64,000 nucleotides of DNA from Capsaspora owczarzaki ATCC 30864 (lineage: Eukaryota; Opisthokonta; Filasterea): assembly GCF_000151315.2 (NCBI RefSeq), contig NW_011887304.1:311357-375356 (forward strand), given 5' to 3'. The number at the start of each line of letters is the position of its first letter. Position 1 is the stretch's first letter. The notes beneath the pieces were generated by a model that worked only from the letters and a program-made list of their open reading frames with translations, was not told where the DNA came from and searched no databases. The translations under genes were made by a program, and so were the position numbers. Of the stretch, positions 35,132 through 46,245 are shown in pieces.

Positions 35132-37713
35132 CTAGGTCAGGCTGGTCAGCCCGACAATGCAGCCAGCATAATAGTTTACAATGCCATACTTGGTCATGCA
35201 ATAGTTGGCAACACCGCACGTCTCCATTGGGCAAGCTAAAGGCCGCCTGGCGGTCGTTTGAATTGTCGCAAACAGCGATGCGACTTCTGGTTCGACGCGA
35301 ATGCGCTGGCTCAAGTTTTCAAAGCTCCGAGGCGACATGTCGGTCAGGTTGAACGTCTCTTCAAAGCTGTGCAGCTTGCTCCACGACGCCAGTCCGATTT
35401 CGCGCAACGCGCTGTCCCGTTCAGTTTGGTTGAGACCGGGAGCCAGTTGGCTCAGCGCCGACGCGTTCGCATTGGCTTGGCTCAAGTTGAAAAAGTGCGT
35501 TTCCATGCCAATCAGCTCAAACGTCGTCGCGTTCAATGTATACACGCGAAAGGCTGGATTCACGTCCCGGTACGGAGCAACGGAGGGACAAGGCAAGATC
35601 AGATTGACAGGTTGGTCTTCGTGCAGCCGGCCTGGAGATGTACCGTTCCCTAGCTCAGTTGCATGGACCACCTGGAACATGTCACGATGCATGTGTCCAG
35701 TGGCAGCAAAGAGGATTGTGTCCGAGAATGTCGTCACAAGACTTGCGGCGTACGCACTGACGCTCTGCAATGCGTCAGTCCCACCGGATGAGAGGTGCGT
35801 TATAAACAACACTCGGTCCCCAGCTAGAGACGCATTCGCCAGTAGCTGGTCCAGCAATTGACCTTGCACGTGTCCTGCCTCAGTTTTCAGGTTTAGCGCG
35901 CTGTAAAAGTTGCCCTAGACGCCAGTAATGAAAGTAAGTGAGTGACAAACGTGCTGCACCCTCCAAAATAGAACAACAGTCACTCTAGGATGATGCCATA
36001 CCGTAAACGTCAGCATGGGATTCGCAGCCAAAATTCTCAAGCCGGGCAGCACTTGGGCAGTGTAGGTCCCAAACTGCCGAAAGAGAGCGAGGTCTTCGTC
36101 GCTCAGCCACATGCGGTACAGATCCGCGTGAGCGTCGAGTTGCGCCTGGTCGTGCAGAAAGTCGTACATGTTGTTTGGCGAAAAGTCATAGTTGCCAATC
36201 GTAGGATACACTGGCAAACCAGGGAGGTTGTTGAATATTTCTCGCGCAACAAATGCGGTCGCGTTGAGGTTGCGCCCGTTGTCTGGCTTCCAGATGTCGT
36301 GCGCCGAATTGTCACCCGTCCAAAGTGCAAAGTCGAGGTGTCCATTGGGTGCACTAGATGCATTCAGCGACGGGTTGCCAGGATAGGCGAACGTGGCGTT
36401 AATGTAGGCAAACATGGATTCCAACGTTTGCGTTGGCAAGTCGCACTGATAATCGCCAAAGTGGCCTGCACTGCCAGGCCCGCTATCACTGCGACAACAC
36501 ATGTAGGTCGCGCAGTTGGGATTCGTGCCGCTCTTGTACTCAAAGTCCAGGTGGATGTCTGCGATTTGCAAAACACGAATGACATCGCCGGGTCCCCGAC
36601 GTTGGCGGTCTGTGTCACGGCGTTTGTGCACGGCGTGCATCTGTTTGTAGGATGGCTTGGGAGCAAATAGCTTGCTCATGCTGGGAAATGACGATGCGAC
36701 CTCTGAAACTGGATCCAGTGAAGGCAAGGAAAGCGGCCTTGACGGCCAAAGGATGGAGGCCAGTTGGTCCGAGTGTTGCTGGAGCAGTCTTCGGGCATGC
36801 TTGAGGTCGTGCGCACGTTTCGATGCAACACTCTTTGAGCCCGATCTTGGTGATTGCCATACTTTGGTATCTCGCACCTCGTCGAGAGCGCGCAGGGCTG
36901 AACGGGACACGGAAGGCGGGTCTTGTTGTCTCCTTCGCGGCGGCGTCGGAGGTGGCACGGCCACCGGAAACACCCCAAGGCTCTCGCGAGTCGTATTGAA
37001 ATCGATACAATAGTTAAAGTATTCGCACACTTCATCGGGCGTCAGCGTCGTCTGTGAAAGCGTTGTTTGCATCGGACCAATGAATCTCCGAGCCAGTCCG
37101 GGGCACATGGCATCCGCGTTGTAATTCTTTGCTTTGAGCGCTGTCAAATCAAAGAGCGCAAGTCAGAGTGTGCATCGAGTTCTGGACTTCTCGTTTGATT
37201 GAAAAAAAAAAAAAAAAAAAAAAGAACAAAAAAGAGGTGCGCGTTCATCTTTTTGTTTGTTTGTTGTTGATCGACTTTTCTTTTTTGTTGTTTTCCCACG
37301 GTTTGCGTGTTCCGGCGCTTCGAATGTCGATGACTCATACCAACGAGATGGCTAGTGGTTGAATGCAACAGACAGGTGTGGCAGCAGTGCTGTTGCGCCT
37401 GCTCTGTTGCGACTTACTCTGGGTGCACAGGCTGAGAAACGTCGCGTTCAGCACCGAGGTCTGGTCCACGGTTGCAATGAGCATCAACGCCGGCATCAGA
37501 TTGCGACAAGCGCGACAAGTGGAGGCGATTGTCAGGCTGGTGGTCGATGTGACATTGAGGTCGTTGACCTGCAGTGGAACAATGCCGAGCGGGAGTCCTG
37601 CGCCGGCCGCTCGCCTGCTTGTGCCTGTGCTCGCGGTGGCGAAACGACGACTTGAAACGTCATTCCCACAAAGTGAATATTTTTGATGTTGAATGAACGC
37701 GTGCTCTTGTCGT

Positions 37714-37752
<39 letters not shown>

Positions 37753-37826
37753 GGGACTGGCAAACCATCGCTAAAGCAAGCCAGCCATGAGATCCACAAC
37801 GTAATGAACAAAGCAAAGAAGCGCAT
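35132..37826 (-). CDS. Acid-sphingomyelinase-like protein, copy 3 (altered active site)
   Basis: Three exons, 37826..37418, 37140..36002 and 35914..35132, give 776 residues. A signal peptide (FFALFITLWISWLACFSDG) is followed at once by a polyglutamine run coded by CAG repeats, then a saposin-B-type domain and the phosphatase domain. DIHLDF, WTGDNSAHDIW, ITHLSSG and TGHMHRDMF are present, but the GNH motif reads GNYD (IGNYDFSP), so the His of the Asn-His pair is Tyr. The saposin Cys that intron 1 splits in copies 1, 2 and 4 (TGT) is Thr here (A|CG). Activity is probably reduced or changed. It shares NPSLNASSAPNGHLDFA with copy 4, so these two are the closest pair. Confidence 0.87.
37715..37753. 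repeat. (CTG/CAG)n repeat in coding exon
   Basis: About 12-13 triplets coding polyglutamine just after the predicted signal peptide of sphingomyelinase copy 3. Confidence 0.85.
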
Positions 37827-38000
37827 GGATGTAGCGCGCAAAATCAAACAATGGACAACAGAAACAGAAAAAAAAAACGCAAAGAGATGGAGCAACAAGA
37901 AAACAACAAAAAATAATAAATGTGGATTGGAGTGTCAATTGCGATGTGCAGGTGATAGAAATAACACAACAAACAAACAGAAAAAACAAATTAACAACGA

Positions 38001-40674
38001 CTACAACCAACCAGCGGAAATGTCAACGGGACTGGTGGAAGTCAGACCGACAATGCAGCCGGCGTAGTAGTTCAAAATGGCGTAGTTGGACGTGCAATGC
38101 AGCCCGATTCCACACGTTTCCGGGGCGCAGGGTCGAGGCTCACTCGCTGATGTTGCAAGAGTGGCCATGACCTCGCCGGTGCCCCGGTCATTGCGGAAGG
38201 TTTGGCTCAAGTTGCCAAAGCTGGCTGGGGACAAGTCGGGCATCTCGAACGTTTGCTTCATCGTGTAGAGCTTGCTCCACGAGCTGAGCGCAATCTCGTC
38301 TAGCTGCCTCTCAATGCTTGCGTTGACGGAGGTGTTGCTTGGGAGCAACGCCAAGAGTGCTGCCGCTGCGTCGTTGGCGGCCGTGAGATTGAAAAAGTGC
38401 GTCTCGTGGTCAATCATCTCCATGGTAGTGGCGTTCAGCGTGTAGATGCGGAATGCTGGATTTGTGTTCTGGAACGTCGACAAAGAAGGCGCATGAAACC
38501 ACACGGACACTGGCGGAAGGGCAGTGTTCAGCTGTGGTCGCCCTGTTGCCGAGCTCGGCATGGTCAGCGGGTGCACCAGCTGGAACATGTCACGATGCGT
38601 GTGACCGCTTGCAACCCACTTCATGACGCCAGGATGCATGGTTGACAGGTATGAAATGTACGCGCCGCTGCGAGCGGTGGCATCCGCCGATCCGACTGGC
38701 AAGTGCGTGAATCCGAAAATCTTGTCCCCTGCTTCCTCGGCGTCCAGGAAGGCCTGGTTGAGAAATTCCTCTTGATCGGCAAAGTCGGAGCGCTGCGGAT
38801 TGACGGCATTGTGTACGTTCAGCTAGAGCGTGAAGCGGCAAGCAGTTAGTCAAGCAGTTAGTCAACAAATGTGTGTTTGGACAAAAAGCTCAAAACGCCC
38901 ATGCACGCAAAGCCAACTTACCGCGATGGAAAACATGGAATTCATGGAGAGGACTTTCAAGCCCGGGCGGACGGACGCAGAGTACGTGCCAAAATCGCGG
39001 AACGAGGACAGCGTGTCGTTGCTGAGCCACAAGTTGAAGAGGTTGGCGTACGCATCCAGGATGTGCTTGTCTTGCTGGATGTCAAACAAATTGGCTGGAT
39101 AGGTCTCGTAGGTTCCAAACGTCGGGTATACCTGTAGGCCGGGGAGATTGCTGAACAATTCTCGGGCAATGAAGGAGCTGGCATTGAAGCTGCTCTCCCA
39201 AGTCGCCTTCCAGATGTCATGCGCCGAGTTGCCGCCCGTCCAGATTGCAAAGTCGAGATGTCCATTGGGTGCACTAGATGCATTCAGCGAAGGGTTGCCA
39301 GGATACGCCAGCGTGGCGTTAATGTAGGCAAACATGGATTTCAAGGTCTGCACGGGCAAATCGCATTGGTAGTCACCAAAGTGACCTGCGTTCCCAGGCC
39401 CGCTGTCCCCGCGACAGCACATGTAAGATGCGCAGTTTGGGTTTGTCCCTCTTTGGTACTCAAAGTCGAGATGGATGTCTGTGATTTGCAGGATACGGAT
39501 GACATCCGTTGCTTCCGAAGCTGGTTGGTCCCTCCGGTGCGAACGCTCTTCGCCACGACGTCCATGTGTAGCAAGCATCTCCCTGTAGGAAGGCTTTGGT
39601 GCAAACAACGCCGCCACGCGGTTGGAATGGGGCCGATCAGGTTGCATCGTCGTGTTTGGCGCGACCGGTTCAGATTGGATTTCTGGGCTTGTTGTCTTCG
39701 CCGTGCCGACTGCCCTGCGTGCAACGAGCGACGTTGCAAACTTGAGAAAGGATGCCTCGGCCTTGCGATAAATGCGCTGCGTGGCCTCCCTCGTGGTCGG
39801 GCCAACGCGACCCTGTTTCCCCGAGAGCGTCATTGGTGCGCCCAGTGATAGCTGCGTCGTATTGTACGCGATGCAGTAGCTAAACAACTGGCAGAGCTCT
39901 TCCGGATTCATCCTTGTCTCGCCGAGGGCGCGCGCAGTTGGGACCAAGTATCGCTCGATCAGCCCGCTGCAGATCGTTCCGCCGGTGTCGTTGATGCCCA
40001 ACGATAGCAATGCTACAAGCCAAGTAACCAGAACAAGCACAAGTCATACGTTATGAGTCGCCCCCAAAAAATATCCAAAGCCATTTTCCCGCTTTTGTTG
40101 AGGTTTTGGACAAATTTGGGATTGCAAGAACAACGCTGCGTCTCGCCACGCCATTCTGCGAATCATTCCTTTCGTTTTCACATCGCTGAATTTCTGTGTT
40201 CTTTTTTTATTCAACCTCAAAATCGGACTCTATCTGAAAAAACATGTCCAGTGAGTGAGTGGATGCGACGGACTTACAAGTGTTACAAATTGTTCGAAAG
40301 TTCGTGTCGAGAATATCCATGCTGGAGACCATCGAAAGCAGGACCAAGGTGGGCATCAGTCCCTTGCATCTGTAGCATGTCTCGGCAATTGTGCGGCTGG
40401 AGCTGGGTCCGGGCGTCAAAGGGCTCAACTGCCACGGCCAAACCCCAAACGAGAGTCCCGGTCCCGTCAACCTCCGGTGTTGGGAACGCGTGAGCTGAGA
40501 CTCGTGCAAGTGATCGTTCGTGATTGTTCTCGACGTATTCAAGGTACTGGGCTGGCGAGGTTGGTCGGGATGCTGGGGGCGGTGGTTTGGCTGTGGCAAA
40601 GGGGCGGCGTTGGCGTTGATCATGAGCACTGCGCAAATGAATACGAGTGCACATCGCAGAGACGTGATCTGCAT
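38001..40674 (-). CDS. Acid-sphingomyelinase-like protein, copy 4 (probable pseudoenzyme)
   Basis: Three exons, 40674..40278, 40012..38922 and 38822..38001, give 769 residues with the array's shared intron positions and phases. A signal peptide (LRCALVFICAVLMINANA) is followed by a saposin-B-type domain (CYRCKGLMP, ICNTC, LCQLFSYC) and the metallophosphatase fold. DIHLDF, THLPVG and GHTHRDMF remain. The motif with the metal-bridging Asp reads WTGGNSAHDIW (Asp to Gly), and GNH reads FGTYETYP, losing both Asn and His. In human ASM these positions are Asp278, Asn318 and His319, which bind zinc or act in catalysis. The reading frame is otherwise open and conserved, so it is more likely a retained pseudoenzyme than a decayed pseudogene. 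Confidence 0.87.
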
Positions 40675-41003
40675 TGGTGCTATGCCTCGAGTGATGGTAT
40701 GCACATCCAGGTAGGTTGGTAAAGAAACAATAGAACTCTCCGGTGGACTTTGCCCGAGCAAATTACGAATAGAAATGAAGAGTGAATGAACGGGGGAAAC
40801 AACACCATCGGGCTCAATTTTTGGTTCGCTCATCGATCGGTAACTTTTTGAGCGCGTGCGGTTTACACCTTCGACGACTTTTAGCGGTGCTTTCATGTTG
40901 GTATCTCAAGTACAGATACAGTATTGGTTGCCCCATAAGATGTGTGTGACTGCAACAAGAAGAAAGCAGTGTATATTCGCAACACACATAGTTACATCGA
41001 AAC
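40675..41003. other. Intergenic region upstream of the sphingomyelinase array
   Basis: 329 bp holding the presumed promoter of copy 4 and the 3' region of the RUN/Rubicon-like gene. The frame of copy 4 stays open upstream of the chosen ATG, but the signal peptide favours 40674. Confidence 0.5.
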
Positions 41004-44000
41004 CTACATATCCGCAACAGCGTTCGCCATCTGCTCGAGAGCAGTGGATGCGGCAAGGACGTGCTCATCAGACTGACCAGGGCGTTGACGTTCAAACCCG
41101 AGGGCCTGCGAGCCGCTGCTCCACCCTCGGGAGTGGGATCGGCCGCAGCGCGGGCAGGCTCCGACGCGCACCATCCAGCACGATCGATGAAAGAGCGCCG
41201 GGCAGCCTTTGCAGCCGACAGTGTCCGTGTCAAACGGAAACAGCCTGTCTGGGCCACGGCAGATGGCGCAGTTCATCCCTTTGGCCTGGCATTCGCTGCA
41301 GTTGGCCACGTGGTGAAGCGCCGTGGCGATTGCTTTGCGCAGCAGCGGGGTTAACGTGCCGGCATGCAGTTGAACGAGGTCATCGCCCGAGTACAGATCG
41401 ACATTGTCATCCAACAGGTGGTCGCGTGGGTACAAAAGCTTTCGTAGCGGGTTGGAGTTGCCGAGCTTGCCCGGTTTGACACCAGCACCGCCACTACCAG
41501 CCTGTTGGCTAGATTGAGGAGCGAGCGCTGTCGACTGCTGGCGTGAAGCTGCTTGGCGGGAGGCTGGCGGGGCAAATCCAGACGTCCAGGACGAAATCCA
41601 GCTTCCGGCAGCAGCAGCAGCAGCCGCGGACGGCTGGACCCCGCCGTCCTGCGCATCAGCATCCTCTGGCAAGACGTCTGCATTGTCCGTGGAAGGCGCT
41701 TCATGGCTGCTGGGCAGGCCTTCCGAGTCGTAGAGCCGGCATCCGCTCACCACATTGCGGATTGCCAGCAGTCGCTGTCGAAGCGACTTGACCTCTTGCA
41801 ACTCTTCAACAAGGCCGTAGAGCAACGGGTTGATGAGTTGAATGTCGAATACGGGCGACGGCCCCATGTAGTCGAGGAAGTCACGCGCGACACGGGACAC
41901 GGCGTACTTGGAAAAGTCCCAGTTGTGCACAATTCTCGCCGGGATGATGCGCAGGTCATTGTGGTGGCAAGACTGGCAGTAGTAGCGACCGTCGTAGCTG
42001 CAGATGCGATAAGGGCCAAACACCATGCCGATGGGCGACTTGCAGCCGTGGCACTTGTACAGCTGCGAGTCCAGACCCCGCTCGGCTCCGAGCTCGTAGA
42101 TGAGCGACAAGAGCGCCAAAAACGCATGGTCGTTTTCCTCGCGATAGGACACGGCAACAAGATCGTCCTCGCCCTCCAGGCTGTTCATGACAAATTCAAA
42201 CTCGCCATCCGAGTCGTCAGCCGTGTGGGCGGCCGACTTTGGGGTTTCCTTCAAGCTGCGCGTCTGCTGGTAGTGCGAAAATAGTGAACTGGATTGTCCT
42301 ATGCTGATTTTGGCGGCTAAAAAAGCACAAAGTCCAGAAACACACACAAAATAGCCAAAGCAAATGAGAAACAATGCAAGGTACACGTTTTTGTTTCCCC
42401 CCCCCCTCGCACTCCTGCAAATAACACGTACCTCGCAGATAAGAGCTAATACCGTCGACAGCACTGCTGGCAAGCATGGAAGAGGCAGCGACTGCGTTGG
42501 CCGAGGCAGAAAAGGCCAGCTGGCGGGCTGTCATGGACGCTGCGACGAGCGATGCAGTCAAAGCCCCAAGTCGAGCCTGGGTTGTGGTCGGCCGATCGAC
42601 TCGGCGCGCAGAGGCATCCAATGACGCCTCGTACTCGGCCGTCAATCGCTGGATTTCAGCCTCGCTTGCGAATGGGTTGGGCGGAGCCGACAACTCGGAC
42701 GATGTGGGATGGTCAAGGTGACCACCAGTGTACAGCTCGTTCCGTGTTGTGTTGGGCTTTGCGTAGAGTTCATTGCGCACTGCTGTGGCATCCGATTCGT
42801 CCTCCGGAGGGGTAGATGGCCGTTCTGACACGGGTGCAGAGCTCGCCGCAATTGGCTCTGGCGCCTGCGTCGCAACAGAGGCCTCATCGATTGGAACTGG
42901 ATCATGGGCATGGTTTGATTGGTTTACATCGACGATTGCGGCACGATCCTCTGGTACTGGTGGTTCCGAACTCTCATTATCGGGTTTTGCCGACGACTGG
43001 AGTTCCGGCGGCGAGTGAGGCGAGTCAGGCGAGTCAGGCGAGTCAAGTTGGTCTGGAAGTTCAGGCTCTGTCGCCTTTTCGTCAGTCTTGGCAACGCTTG
43101 GGTCATGGCTATCGTCGGCGTCAGGGACTGGGGAATCAGGCGAGACAGCAGGCGACAGAACACCAGCAATCGGGGAAGAAACATTCACATGTCGGGACAG
43201 CAGCGACCCATAATCCTCGAAATCCTTGATCGGAGACTTTGGAACAAGCGGGACATGTGCGAGGAGCTCTGCGGCAGGTGTTGGCTTGGACTCCGCGACA
43301 TCCTCATTATCGTCGTCATCTTCAGGAGTCGTTTTGCGATCATGCTCTGACGTCTCGGGTTGCAGGTCAGCCAGAGGATGAGAGGACGGCAGCTTCAGCA
43401 GTGCTTCGAGATCCGGAGTGCTTGAAGGCTTCTCGCCAGCAGGTGCCTGCAGCGTTGCCGCGTCCGTCGACTCTGGCTGGGGCCCATCGTGAACGATGAG
43501 CGGACCAAAAGCCAGCGATGCATCGAGAACCACCATCGGCGCGACGGTAAACGAAGATAGTTGCTCGGCCTGCTCGGCAGCAGCCGCCTTGCGATTAAAA
43601 GACACGAAGGCACGCGCTGGAGTAGGCTGCGGGGATGCGTGTTGTGCTGGAGGGGCTGGCTGCGTCGCGTACACGGAAGGAACAACCGTCGCGGCGAAAG
43701 AAGACAGGGCGGACGACATGCGCGCAGTCATTGTTGCTGGTTCCGAGGAAGGAGCGGCAGTTGTGGAGGACGAAAAGCTGGACTTTCGGGCGCCAGAAAC
43801 ACCGTCGTCGGTGGCTGCAGGTGACTGAGAATCGGTGGACGCACGCTTGCTGGGCGACTCTGGTGCGGGTGGAGGGGCGTGCAATTGTGTAATCTGGGGC
43901 ACTTTGGCCTGCTTGCGCGACTTGCTGCGCTTCTTGGACACAAAGAACGAAGCCATTTCATCATTGTCAAGTCCGTTGCTGGACTCTCCGATTGCGGGAG

Positions 44001-45991
44001 AGAGAGATGTCACGGGAGATCGAGTCGTTGCGTTTGGCGGCGACCCGACAGGCGAGTCGAACGTCGGTTCTTCGGTCGGAGTCGGCTCGTCGGCCAGAAT
44101 GGGCTCGTCGGCCAGCACGGGCTCTTCTGCCAAAATGGGCGAGTCGGGTTGCTCGTTACTAGGAGGGGCATTGCTGGGTTCGGCAAGGCGACTGGAATCA
44201 TCAACAACCTGCTGTTCGCTCTCGACACCCTCATCAGCGCCAACGTCACTGGGCTCGACGTCTGTCGTAGTCAGCTCGCGCTCTGGACTGTCAATGCGGT
44301 CAAACGACGTGTCGTGCGTCAGAGATGGGGATTGGTGGGCAGACTCGGGCAAATCAGACATTGCTATTGACGGAGTGCTTGGCGTGGCTGGTTGAGATGG
44401 CTTCTTCGTGGTCGCAGCACCTCCGGTGTGTGCAAGGGAATGTAAGGGCGCAGGTGCTGACAAATGCGTCTCCTCGCACCACGTGTTCAAGGAAGGGTCG
44501 TTCAGGGCGATTTGGAAGGAAACGGTATCGAGGCTGGCAATCAGCATGCAAATGGTATCCCGGCGCTCGCCGTCAAGCATAATGGCGGTGGGTGAATAGT
44601 ACGATCTGCACACAGAGCAAGGCCAAAAAACAATAGTGAGCTCGAATTAAAGAGCGTGTGTGTGCAAGTTTTTCGCTGCGAAATTCCTTTTCGTTACCGT
44701 AACAGCTTGCTGTTGGATTCCGAACAAATGAAACGCAAGTAGTTCTCGAGCGAAAACTCGTTCAATGCGAGGCGCACCCAGGCCTGAGAAGAAAGCCAAC
44801 GTCAAGCAACCAGTTCAGCAAAAAAAACCAACAACACTTCCAAATTCCGCCAGCAACGTACGCGAGAGCGACCAATGTCAGTGGTCAAGACACGAATGGA
44901 TGTCAGCTCGGATACAGCAGCCTTGCGCGTAAACTGCACGACAAACTCCCAGAATGGGCTGCGCGGCGGGAACTGCATGACGAGGTCGTGCTTGTCGACG
45001 TGCAGCGATTGGAATGCCTCTTTCACATTGAGCATCTGATCAGCGAGCGGATCGAGGGTGAGTGCGTGCGTTTCTGGAGGGCACCTTCTCCCAACCATGT
45101 TCTGTTTTACCTTTGATTTCAAACCAGGGCGGAAACCATGCACAAATATACTTTCGATGGCCGAGGTCAGATGCACGACGGCCGGTTCGCTCTTGAGCGG
45201 CTCTTGCTGGTTGATGGCAAACCTGGCCAAGCACTGTGCACGCACAAAACATGATGCAATGCAATTGCGGAGTTAGCAACAATCTCAGACCGATCTCAGA
45301 TTTTTATGGCTTCGGTCTCAACCTCTTGGAGTGCAAATTTGAGCTGCAGGATGAGCTGTTGCTTCTCGGTGGTGAGCGGGTCGTGCATTGGCGATCCCGA
45401 CTGAGTGAATCGCGGCGACGGCGACGGCGACGACAGCGGAGGATGGGCGTTAGAGTTGGACGACGACGACGACGCGGAGCGGGATAGCGGCAACCCGGTC
45501 ATCGAAGTCGAAGCGGACAGCAGCGACGACGATGCCGACGATGAGGCCGACAATGGCGAAGCTGCTGCGACTGCGGTTGAACGTGTCGCTGCAGAAGAGG
45601 AAGCAGAGGAAGAAGAGGAAGAGGAAGCAGAGGAAGCAGTATTGGCTGAGATTGATGACGCAGCGCCAGCTCCAGCAAACAGCGCCGTCCACGACCGACC
45701 GCTGCTGCCCTGCGCCCCGCCTGAGGATGATAATGACGCGCTGGTGGTGGTGGTGGTGGTGGTGGTGGGCCGCGGTGGAGCAGTCTTCAGTGGCTGTGCA
45801 TTCGACGCCGACGACGACGAAGACACAGTCAAACTTCGTTCTTGGATGAAGTCCTCCGCTTCGTCGGGTTGGACGTGCTCGACTGATTGGTCATTCTCAT
45901 TGGTCGCGTGCTGTTGCTGTGTTGGTGGTGGTGGTTGGCTGTGCTGCGGTTGCTGCTGCTGCGGCTTATGATGAGACTTGCGACCAGCCAT
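41004..45991 (-). CDS. RUN and Rubicon-homology domain protein (Rubicon/PLEKHM1-like)
   Basis: Six exons, 45991..45323, 45233..45111, 45035..44862, 44783..44698, 44605..42432 and 42316..41004, give about 1,512 residues. A low-complexity N-terminus precedes a RUN domain at about 224-395 (LTSAIESIFVHGFRPG, FWEFVVQFTRKAAVSEL, DIGRSRAWVRLALNEFSLEN, YYSPTAIMLDG). A long acidic, Ser/Pro-rich middle leads to a C-terminal Rubicon-homology zinc region from about 1160 (LYKCHGCKSPIGMVFGPYRI, YYCQSCHHNDLRIIPARIVH, NWDFSKYAVSR, CSECQAKGMNCAIC, LFHRSCW, CPRCGRS). No PH domain is seen, unlike PLEKHM1, so the layout resembles Rubicon. In animals such proteins bind Rab7 through this region and regulate endosome or autophagosome fusion. 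Exon 1 uses a GTTGAG donor. Confidence 0.85.
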
Positions 45992-46245
45992 TTCCAGCGT
46001 TTGAATGCGAAACACAAAGGAAGAAGAATGGATGGCATTGGTTTTTTGTGTGAGTGTGTTTTTTACAAGAAGACAACAGGAAAATCAAACACCGATCGTG
46101 GGCGGACAAGAAGAAGAAACAAAAGGCCCACAACAAAAAAAAGACATGAAAGATATCAATCAAAATCCACAACCTGGCAGCACTGCTGACCAAAGAAACG
46201 GAATAAAGGGAGGAAAAGTCAGGCAGAGCGATCAACGCAGACAAG

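Noticed and set aside
38001-40674. Calling sphingomyelinase copy 4 a pseudogene
   Set aside because: The frame is intact through three exons, signal peptide and cysteines are kept, and splice sites are normal; a pseudoenzyme fits better.
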